64,000 nucleotides of DNA. It comes from Actinoplanes missouriensis 431. Lineage in GTDB: Bacteria; Actinomycetota; Actinomycetes; Mycobacteriales; Micromonosporaceae. Below the pieces are notes generated by a model. The model did no database searches. It was not told the origin of the DNA and saw nothing but the letters and a program-made list of their open reading frames with translations. Made by a program: the position numbers and the translations under genes. Location: the NCBI RefSeq assembly GCF_000284295.1, contig NC_017093.1, positions 1,798,001 through 1,862,000 of the forward strand, given 5' to 3'. Shown here piece by piece: positions 49,451 through 55,942 of this stretch; the stretch's first letter is position 1, and every line of letters starts with the position of its first letter.

Positions 49451-50624
49451 GGTGGTGGATCTGGCGACGTCCGACGCTCCGCCGGACCGGAACACGATCG
49501 ACGAGATCGTCGGCAAGGGTCGTCGTGTGCAGCGCCGCCGCCGGGCCGGTTTCGCGGGCGCGGGCGCGGCCCTCGCGGTGGTCGCGGTGAGCGCCGCGGT
49601 CGCCCTTCCTTCCCTTTCCCGGGGTACGGGGGAGACAGTCGCCCCGCCCGCCGCCGCTCCGGCCGTCAACGCCGCGCCGGTGGCGAACTGGCAGTTCCCG
49701 GACGACCCGTTCACGTTCACGTTCGACGCGTTCGAGGTCGGCCGCTGGAAGGTGGCGGCGCCGATCGTCGCGTCGACGTCGTACCAGATCGCGTCGGTGT
49801 ACCTCGACGGCCGGAAGACCAACGACCGTTCGGTCACCGACGAGGAAGCCGCCGAGATGGCGAAGAACCTCGAGCTCAGGAAGCAGGGCAAGGCGCGCGC
49901 CGGGGAGCCGGAGAAGATCATCTACGCGTACCTGGTGCTCTACCGGCCCGGCGCGTTCGACCCGGCCAAGCTCTCCGGGGCGAAGCAGCTCACCGTGGAC
50001 GGCAAGAAGGCGTACCAGACCTTTGGTCCCGGCCACGGTGGGATGGCCCAGCGGGCGCTGGCGTGGGAGTACGCCGACAACGCGTACGCGGTGCTGGAGA
50101 CCCACTCGAACGGTGACGACGACCCGTCCGCCGAGGAGATGCAGAAGATCGTCAGCGGTCTGAAGCCGTCCGCCAAGCCGGCCAAGGCGACACTGCCGTT
50201 CACGCTCGACTACGTGCCGGCCGGATACCAGCCGGTAGAGCTCGGCGTGCATGCCATGTCCGGCCTCAACGGCATCGCGGCGGCCCGCGAGGGCGACTAC
50301 GGCGGCGCGATCTTCTCGAACAAGCCGCCGGCCACGACCGGTCTGATCGAGCCGTACGGTGGCGTCGACGGGGCGAACCTGCCGAACAGCTTCGAGATCT
50401 TCGTGGTGCCGGCCGAGAACTCGAACCAGACCACCGGCACCACCGAAATCAAGTGCGGCAACGGGTTCTGCACGCACCGCAGCCCGGACGGCAAGGTGAG
50501 CATCCAGGTCGCGAGCGAGGGTCGTCTGTCGGACGCCGAGATGACGAAGGTCCTGAAGGGCCTGAAGCTGGCCGACGTGAAGGACGACTCCACCTGGACG
50601 GATGCCGCTACAGCTCTGTCGTAG
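49437..50624 (+). CDS. Membrane-anchored partner of the SigE-family sigma factor
   Basis: This 395-aa protein has a short cytosolic start of about 38 residues (MRLHEVVDLATSDAPPDRN...), one membrane helix at about 39-60, and a long outside domain without a family I recognise. Its start lies 14 bp inside the sigma gene, so both are made together. By analogy with SigE-type pairs, it should hold the sigma factor at the membrane and respond to an outside signal. There is no zinc-finger HxxxCxxC. Two Cys (CGNGFC) in the outside domain could form a disulfide. Confidence 0.8.
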   Translation: MRLHEVVDLATSDAPPDRNTIDEIVGKGRRVQRRRRAGFAGAGAALAVVAVSAAVALPSLSRGTGETVAPPAAAPAVNAAPVANWQFPDDPFTFTFDAFEVGRWKVAAPIVASTSYQIASVYLDGRKTNDRSVTDEEAAEMAKNLELRKQGKARAGEPEKIIYAYLVLYRPGAFDPAKLSGAKQLTVDGKKAYQTFGPGHGGMAQRALAWEYADNAYAVLETHSNGDDDPSAEEMQKIVSGLKPSAKPAKATLPFTLDYVPAGYQPVELGVHAMSGLNGIAAAREGDYGGAIFSNKPPATTGLIEPYGGVDGANLPNSFEIFVVPAENSNQTTGTTEIKCGNGFCTHRSPDGKVSIQVASEGRLSDAEMTKVLKGLKLADVKDDSTWTDAATALS

Positions 50625-50638
50625 GTCGCGGGGGTGAG

Positions 50639-50670
50639 ACGGCCGGGTCGCTTGTCAGCGGCCCGGCCGT
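50639..50670 (+). terminator. Terminator after the sigma-factor operon
   Basis: ACGGCCGGG and CCCGGCCGT pair perfectly, with an inner CGC/GCG extension around the loop TTGTCA. The hairpin starts 14 bp after the stop and is followed by TTCGG. It is a typical GC-rich actinomycete terminator. Confidence 0.8.
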
Positions 50671-50738
50671 TTCGGTGGTCTGATCTGTCTGCTGCGGCTG
50701 TTGTTCTACCGCGGCTTTGTTTCACCGCGGCTTTTGTT

Positions 50739-51026
50739 CTACTGCAGCTGGCGGGTGTCCGCGCGGGCGACGATCGCCTCGGCGACGTGGCGCAGCTGCT
50801 CGTCGTCCGGGTGGAAGCCGGCGGCGATGTCGGGGTGCAGGCCTGCCTTCGCCTGTTCGAGCAGCATGCCGGTGACCTGCTCGACGCTCTCCCCGGCGTA
50901 CTGTTGCTCGATCTTGACGGTGGCGGCGTGAAGGGCGGAGGTGAGCTGGTCCTCGAGCGGACCGCGAAGCTTTTCCTCCACCGGGTTGAGTGAACGCGGA
51001 TCCAGGGTGACGTGCGGCTCAGCCAA
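50739..51026 (-). CDS. Small conserved hypothetical protein
   Basis: This 95-aa soluble, acidic, probably helical protein contains TVKIEQQYAGESVEQVTGML. A TTG start at 51026 is chosen because GGAGAGAG lies directly before it; upstream in-frame starts would add an Arg-rich extension unlikely to be real. I do not recognise a family. The gene is convergent with the sigma operon and its stop is followed by three rough 21-bp repeats of CGGCTTTTGTTCTACCG (50693-50750). Confidence 0.6.
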   Translation of the reverse strand: MAEPHVTLDPRSLNPVEEKLRGPLEDQLTSALHAATVKIEQQYAGESVEQVTGMLLEQAKAGLHPDIAAGFHPDDEQLRHVAEAIVARADTRQLQ

Positions 51027-51216
51027 GGCTCTCTCTCCTCGCCGGTCGTGCTCTTCGCCGGTCGTGCAACGCCGTGCGGATTGCCCGCCGGCCGGCGCCG
51101 GCAAACCCGCCCGAGGTCAGCGGTGTCCCGGTGTCACCTCGAAGAATGACCGGCGCTGCGGGTTCGCGTCCGGATCTCGGGGCCTCAGCCTTTCCAGCGC
51201 CGCGCCGATGGTCCTC

Positions 51217-51349
51217 GGCGGCCAGGCTGTGGGGTGCCGGGCTTCGCTCCAGCCTGCGGCGGTCAGGCGGCTGGGTGCCGGGCTTCGCGCCAGCCTGCGG
51301 CGGTCAGGCGGCTCGGGGCCGAGCTTCGCTCCAGCCTGCGGCGGTCAGC
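51217..51349. repeat. Three 41-bp tandem repeats copying the 3' end of the AbiEi-like gene
   Basis: CAGCCTGCGGCGGTCAG occurs with starts at 51250, 51291 and 51332, exactly 41 bp apart, with the rest of the unit also conserved. The last copy is the end of the leftward coding sequence, and the other two continue past its stop at 51304. Each unit can fold as CAGCCTG-CAGGCGGCTG. The 3' end of the gene has been triplicated. Confidence 0.85.
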
Positions 51350-52260
51350 GCGGCGCGGACGTCGGCGACCACCTCGTCCGGGCGGTGCCGGACCGCCCAG
51401 CCCGGAAAGCGGAGCAGCCGCACCCCACTGATCGCCACCTCGTTGCCGGATCGCATGTCGGCATACCAACCCCGTACCTCCATGTGTTGCGACCCGTCGA
51501 TCTCCACGTGCACATCCCACGGCTCGAAGAACACATCCCGGTACCGCCTCCGCCCCGCCCGATCCGTCCGCACCGCCTGCCGAGCCGGCTCCGGCAACCC
51601 GGCCCGCCGACACAGCCGCACGAACTCCACCTCGTACGCCGACTCGGAACCCCCACCCGCGTCCGCGAGAGCCGCCGCGATCACCCGCCGCCGCCGGACC
51701 CGCCGCCGAGCCCGCAACGCGACCCCCGCCTCGTCCACCCCGGCAACCCGCTGCTGAACCGCAGCCGCAACCAGTGTGATCGCCGCCGTATCCGTCAGTG
51801 CCCACTGCGCCGCGTCAATCAGAGAGCGGCCGGGCGTGGTGCACGGCACCGCGCCGGTCCGGCAGACATCGGCGTCGGAGAGGTAGCGACTGCGATGCAC
51901 GACGACGTTCCACGGCGGATCCTTGTCGGTCAACCGAGCCGGAAGGATGACGTGAATGGGACCGGCGTCGCCAGGTGACCCAGGCGTCTTCAGGCCGAGA
52001 ACTCGCAGGGCGGTCACGCCGGCGAGAAGCGCAGGACGGCCGTTGCCAACGGCGAGGCTGGCGATCCACCACTGCTCTATCTCGGTCACGGGGCCGGTGT
52101 GGGTGAGGTAGACGCCGAGATGCATGCGCTGCCAGCGCCCCGACTCGACGCGGTGCCAGATGGCGCTTTCGCTGAGGTGCCGGCGGGCCTGTCGCCAGGA
52201 GATCACGCCGTGCTGGCGCTGCAGGATGCGTGCGATCGGAGCGCCGTGAGCTGTGGTCAT
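51304..52260 (-). CDS. AbiEi-like winged helix plus DUF559/Vsr-like endonuclease domain protein
   Basis: This 318-aa protein starts with a winged-helix region of the AbiEi antitoxin type (residues 8-60, LQRQHGVISWRQARRHL). It continues with a middle domain and ends with a restriction-endonuclease-like fold of the DUF559/Vsr kind (about 240-318). There, VEIDGSQH, the DxxR following it and VRLLRFPGW fit the catalytic pattern. Such proteins are numerous in actinomycetes; their role is not established, although AbiE relatives act in phage defence. No AbiEii toxin gene is beside it. The last residues lie in a 41-bp repeat array. Confidence 0.78.
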   Translation of the reverse strand: MTTAHGAPIARILQRQHGVISWRQARRHLSESAIWHRVESGRWQRMHLGVYLTHTGPVTEIEQWWIASLAVGNGRPALLAGVTALRVLGLKTPGSPGDAGPIHVILPARLTDKDPPWNVVVHRSRYLSDADVCRTGAVPCTTPGRSLIDAAQWALTDTAAITLVAAAVQQRVAGVDEAGVALRARRRVRRRRVIAAALADAGGGSESAYEVEFVRLCRRAGLPEPARQAVRTDRAGRRRYRDVFFEPWDVHVEIDGSQHMEVRGWYADMRSGNEVAISGVRLLRFPGWAVRHRPDEVVADVRAALTAAGWSEARPRAA

Positions 52261-52898
52261 GGCCTCAGCATCCCGAGTTCGTGCGGCCCTGGGTCGCCCT
52301 GTGGACAGCGCGGCAGGTCCGGTGAGCGCCTGTGGATAACCGTCGACGGGACGATGCGTGGACGAGAGCACACGCTGCGGACCCGCAGCGTGGATGGGGT
52401 CGCACACTAGTCCCGGTCAGCGTCGATGAAGTCGCACATTGCCGTTGCATGTGCCCTCACCGCTGCTATGGCGTTGATGAAGTCGCACCGATCGGCTCCG
52501 TGTGCCCTGGCCTCCGCTCAGCGAGGCTGAAAGCCCACCGTGGCCCCTCACCCGGCCCAGGGCTCACCGTGTGCGCCCGTCCGGGGTTGAGGAGGGCTCA
52601 CCGTGTGCGCCCGTCCAGGGTTGAGGAGAGACCACCGTGTGCGCCCGTCCGGGGACGATGCGGGCTCACGGTCGCGCCCGTCCGGGGGCGATGAGGGCTC
52701 ACGGTGACCCCGGGGGCGGTCTATCGCTCACCGTGTGTCGGGGTCTTGGCGGAGGCTCACCGTGTGCCCGGGTCGCGGGCCGCTGAGGGCTCACCGTGGG
52801 CGTGCGTCCGGGGGCGGTGAGGGCACACTGTGGGCCCGGGTGGGGCCGGTGGCCCAAGGTGAGGCTCTCGATCGCCTTGGACCACCGGCACTCTTTCG
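52261..52898. other. 638-bp intergenic region dominated by tandem repeats
   Basis: The first 250 bp show no clear element apart from an inverted pair CACGCTGCGG/CCGCAGCGTG at 52373-52395 and a GTCGATGAAGTCGCAC direct repeat near 52421 and 52472. From 52530 on it is the 34-bp repeat array described separately. No coding frame with a ribosome-binding site and normal composition was found. Confidence 0.7.
52530..52830. repeat. About nine degenerate 34-bp tandem repeats
   Basis: The unit is roughly GGGCTCACCGTGTGCGCCCG followed by TCCGGGGTTGAGGA. Its CACCGT or CACGGT core recurs at about 52536, 52565, 52599, 52633, 52666, 52700, 52739, 52758, 52792 and 52824. Most spacings are 33-34 bp, with a few irregular ones. 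There are no unique spacers, so it is not CRISPR. It lies 3' of the leftward anthranilate synthase gene. Confidence 0.85.
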
Positions 52899-54884
52899 CT
52901 ACCCGTTCACGACCGGGCTAACCACGTCGGACAGCAATGGGGTCAACAAGTCGCGCAGGACGTCGATGCCGTCGCGGCTCAGCACCGACTCCGGGTGGAA
53001 CTGGACCCCGGCGAAGCGGGCGCCCCGCAACGCGTGGATCAGGCCGTCCGCCGGGTCGCAGGCCAGCTCGACGTCACCCTGCGGCGACGCCACCACCCGC
53101 CGGGCCGCGCCGAACCCCGCCAGCGCCGGTGAAACGGAACCGTCCTGCCCGGCGGGAGTCGACCCGGGCTGGCCGTGGGCGGCGGGGGTGGACCCGGGCT
53201 GGCCGTGGGCGGCGGGGGTGGACCCGGGCTGGGCGTGGGCGCCGGGCGTGGTGTGCGCGGCGGCGAGCGGGCCCCGGTGCGGGGACGGGACGGGCGGGGC
53301 GGTGGCGGCGAAGCTGGAGTAGAAACCGACCCGCCGCTGGGCGCCGAACAGGTCGATGTCGCGGGCCAGGCCCTGGTAGGGCGAATCCCGCCGGACCAGC
53401 GGCAACCCCAGCGCCGACGCCAGCACCTGCTGACCCAGGCAGACGGCGAAGAGCGGGCGGCCGGCGGCCAGCAGGGAGCGGACCAGCGCGTGCAGGGCCG
53501 CCATCTTCGGGTCGGCGGTGTCGGCCGGGTCGCCGGGGCCGGGACCCACCACGACGAGGTCGGCCGGGGGCGCCGGCGCGGACCAGGGGACAACGGTGAC
53601 GGACAGGCCGAGCGCCTTCAGCTGGTGGGCGAGCATCGCGGTGAACGTGTCCTCACCGTCGACGATCACGGCGGTCCGGCCGGTCAGCGCGGGCACCTCC
53701 AGGGCGCCGGGCTGCCGGGAGTCGAGCCAGAAGCGGGCCAGATCGGTGTTGCGGGCGGCCAGCAACCGCTCGGCTTCCGGGGACTGCGCGGATTCCCGTA
53801 CCGAAGGGGAAGCGGATGTGAAGGCACCCAGAATGCCCGCCGCCTTGGTGTGGGTCTCGGCGATTTCGCCGGCGGCCGTGGAATGCCGGACCAGTGTGGC
53901 GCCGACCGGAATGCGCAGGGTGCCGTCGGGGGCGATTTCCGCGGTACGGATCAGAATGGGCGCGTCGAGTGTCTGCCGGCCGGCGGAATCGTGGTCGAGC
54001 AGAGCCAGTACCCCGGCGTAATAGCGGCGGCCGCGCTGTTCGTGGCGGGCGATGACGCGGCAGGCGTTCTCGATGGGGCTGCCGGTGACGGTGGGCGCGA
54101 ACATGGTTTCGCGGAGCACGTCGCGCACGTCGAGGGAACCGCGGCCGGCAAGCAGGTATTCGGTGTGGGTGAGGTGGGCCATCTCCTTGAGGAACGGGCC
54201 GGCGACCTGGCCGCCGTGTTCGGCGACGGTGGCCATCATTTTGAGTTCCTCGTCGAGGACCATGTAGAGCTCTTCGATTTCTTTGGGGTCGCGCAGGAAA
54301 TCGAGGATGTCGCCGGAGCCGTTGCGGAACGTGCCGCTGATCGGGTTCATCATGACGATCCCGTCGGCGACGCTGACATGCCGTTCCGGGGTGGCGCCGA
54401 CGAGCGTACGAGTGCCGGTGTGCACCAGGAACGTCCAGTAGGTTCCCTGCTCGGAGGCGAGCAGCCGGCCGAACGCGGCCCGTGCCGCCTCGACCGGATC
54501 GCCGTCGACGGTGCCGGTCCAGGTGCGGTGAATGACGAAGTTGGCGCCCTCGCCGTGGCCGATCTCGTCGCGCAGAACGCGTTCCACGATCGTGCCGTAT
54601 TCGTCGTCGCTGATGTCGAATCCGCCGTCGCGCACGGTCAGGTCGCCGGGCGGGAAAGCGTCGAGCGGTTGTCTTTCGATCGAGTCGACGAGAAGGCATT
54701 CGAGCGGTGTCCCGTCGTCGACGCAGTCGAAACCGCGTTCGGCGATCTGGCGGAACGGAATCACCGCGAGAACGGGCCGGCCCGGTTCGAGAGGGATCGC
54801 GGCGAGCGTTTCCGCCGTCACGACGGTTCCGGTCAGCACTTCGACGTGGTCGGCGCCGTCGCGGTGGAGCAGAGCGAATGGCAT
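52899..54884 (-). CDS. Fused anthranilate synthase (TrpE-TrpG/PhzE type)
   Basis: This 661-aa protein has a chorismate-binding synthase domain (about 1-390, with NPISGTFRNG, EELKMMATVAEHGGQV and FAPTVTGSPIENACR). A class I glutamine amidotransferase domain follows (about 420-661), with catalytic Cys in AVCLGQQ and His-Glu in QFHPES. It resembles PhzE-like anthranilate/ADIC synthases. The leader holds a trp attenuator, which argues that the product is anthranilate for tryptophan. Inside the amidotransferase part there are three copies of AAHGQPGSTP (30-bp repeats near 53157-53240). No other phz or trp genes are near. ATG with GAGGA. Confidence 0.87.
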   Translation of the reverse strand: MPFALLHRDGADHVEVLTGTVVTAETLAAIPLEPGRPVLAVIPFRQIAERGFDCVDDGTPLECLLVDSIERQPLDAFPPGDLTVRDGGFDISDDEYGTIVERVLRDEIGHGEGANFVIHRTWTGTVDGDPVEAARAAFGRLLASEQGTYWTFLVHTGTRTLVGATPERHVSVADGIVMMNPISGTFRNGSGDILDFLRDPKEIEELYMVLDEELKMMATVAEHGGQVAGPFLKEMAHLTHTEYLLAGRGSLDVRDVLRETMFAPTVTGSPIENACRVIARHEQRGRRYYAGVLALLDHDSAGRQTLDAPILIRTAEIAPDGTLRIPVGATLVRHSTAAGEIAETHTKAAGILGAFTSASPSVRESAQSPEAERLLAARNTDLARFWLDSRQPGALEVPALTGRTAVIVDGEDTFTAMLAHQLKALGLSVTVVPWSAPAPPADLVVVGPGPGDPADTADPKMAALHALVRSLLAAGRPLFAVCLGQQVLASALGLPLVRRDSPYQGLARDIDLFGAQRRVGFYSSFAATAPPVPSPHRGPLAAAHTTPGAHAQPGSTPAAHGQPGSTPAAHGQPGSTPAGQDGSVSPALAGFGAARRVVASPQGDVELACDPADGLIHALRGARFAGVQFHPESVLSRDGIDVLRDLLTPLLSDVVSPVVNG

Positions 54885-54937
54885 GTGGTCCTCGTTTCTC
54901 GGCGAGGGCCGCCGGTCGAGGATCGGCACATGCGAAA

Positions 54938-54998
54938 CGGCCGCCTCGAGTGAGGCGGCCGCGGTGTGCTGTGAAGCGCGCGGGAAGTGGGCCGCCGG
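54938..54998 (-). terminator. trp attenuator: mutually exclusive hairpins
   Basis: Read on the minus strand, a terminator CGGCCGCCTC-ACTC-GAGGCGGCCG followed by TTTCG occupies 54961-54938. Upstream, GGCGGCCC at 54996-54989 can pair with the leader-peptide region (GTGGCCCGCC). Alternatively it can pair with GGCCGCC, the 5' arm of the terminator. These are the 1:2, 2:3 and 3:4 pairings of a classical amino-acid attenuator. It lies 54 bp before the anthranilate synthase start. Confidence 0.85.
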
Positions 54999-55031
54999 TC
55001 AGGCGGGCCACCACATCATTTGTGCGCGCAT
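54999..55031 (-). CDS. trpL: trp leader peptide MRAQMMWWPA
   Basis: A ten-residue reading frame with two adjacent Trp codons (TGG TGG) ends 37 bp before the attenuator terminator. Ribosome stalling at these codons under Trp shortage would block the 1:2 hairpin and allow the antiterminator. There is no Shine-Dalgarno sequence. TAAGCT, a -10-like box, ends 7 bp before the ATG, so the transcript is probably leaderless. Confidence 0.85.
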   Translation of the reverse strand: MRAQMMWWPA

Positions 55032-55066
55032 GGCGGAGAGCTTACGGCCTGACGCGCCCGACGCGC

Positions 55067-55139
55067 CAGGCCCGCCGTGCCGGGCGTGTCAGGCCTGCCG
55101 TGCCGGGCGCGCCAGGCCTGCCGTGCCGGGCGTGTCAGG
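55067..55139. repeat. Three 23-bp tandem repeats at the 3' end of a small gene
   Basis: TCAGGCCTGCCGTGCCGGGC-like units repeat every 23 bp, with CCAGGC or TCAGGC at each start. The array contains the stop codon of the leftward 76-aa gene (55135-55137) and reaches to the promoter of the trp leader. Confidence 0.75.
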
Positions 55140-55365
55140 CGAAAGCCATCTGCACGGCTCCCCGCGCCCACCGCATCCGGCCGATGGCGCAGTCCGGGTG
55201 CTCGCCGAACTCCTGTGCCACCCGCTCGGCACAGCCTGATTCCCCGAGCCGGTCGACCGTGGCGGTGACCGCCGCCCGGATCAGCTCCGGAGTCGGCTGC
55301 TGTGAGCGCTGCACGTCCGAGGCGAAGAGCGCTTCGGAACGTACGTCGTCGATAATCGCGTTCAT
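55135..55365 (-). CDS. Small hypothetical protein
   Basis: This 76-aa soluble protein with MNAIIDDVRSEALFASDVQR at the start has two Cys (SGCAERV and HPDCAIG). AGGACCCG before the ATG at 55365 supports the start; an upstream ATG at 55386 would add seven residues. I do not recognise the family. Its last codon and stop lie in the 23-bp repeat array just before the trp leader. It is divergent from the receiver-protein gene. Confidence 0.55.
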   Translation of the reverse strand: MNAIIDDVRSEALFASDVQRSQQPTPELIRAAVTATVDRLGESGCAERVAQEFGEHPDCAIGRMRWARGAVQMAFA

Positions 55366-55550
55366 CGGGTCCTCCCAGCCGTTCATCAGCGCGATGTGTC
55401 GTCCCGTACAGGACATCGCCCTGGGGATGCATTGGCGGGGCTCCTCGGTTGCCGCCGGGTTGCGCTGGGGCTTTTCGGTGCGAGGCGTTCGGCTCCGGGG
55501 CCGGAATTAACGCGATATCGTCCGGTAAAAGGGTCGAGGGGGGAACTGCC

Positions 55551-55925
55551 GTGACGACGGTCCTGGTGGCCGACGATGATGCCGACATCCGCGATCTGGT
55601 GGCGTTCAAGCTGGAACAGGCGGGACTCGAGGTCATCACGGTCGGAGACGGGCAGGCCGCCGTCGAAACCGCACGGGCGCATCACCCGACCCTGGCGGTG
55701 CTCGATGTCTCGATGCCGGGGCTGTCCGGCATCGACGTCTGCCGGACGCTGCGTGCCGAGCCCGGCACCGCCGACATGCTGATCATCATGTTGACCGCTC
55801 GGGTGCAGGAGCAGGACGTCGAGGGCGGGTTCAGCGCCGGCGCCGACGATTACGTGACGAAACCGTTCAGCCCGCGGGAACTGGTTTCCCGGATCCAGGC
55901 GCTGCTGACCCGCGCCCGCGCCTGA
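55551..55925 (+). CDS. Single-domain response regulator (CheY-like)
   Basis: This 124-aa protein consists only of a receiver domain: acidic D8-D10, phospho-acceptor D52 in VLDVSMPG, Thr in MLTAR and Lys in VTKPFSPREL. It lacks an output domain, so it should act by binding a partner. The GTG start at 55551 follows GAGGGGGG at good spacing. No kinase is near. The stop is 17 bp from that of the convergent GH3 gene. Confidence 0.88.
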   Translation: MTTVLVADDDADIRDLVAFKLEQAGLEVITVGDGQAAVETARAHHPTLAVLDVSMPGLSGIDVCRTLRAEPGTADMLIIMLTARVQEQDVEGGFSAGADDYVTKPFSPRELVSRIQALLTRARA

Positions 55926-55942
55926 ATCCGGGAGACGTCGCT

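Noticed and set aside
52530-52830. CRISPR array
   Set aside because: The whole 34-bp unit is repeated and degenerate, with no conserved repeat alternating with unique spacers, and no cas genes are near.
52899-54884. Part of a phenazine gene cluster
   Set aside because: No phzD, phzF, phzB or phzG-like genes are nearby and the leader has a trp attenuator, so tryptophan synthesis is the better reading.
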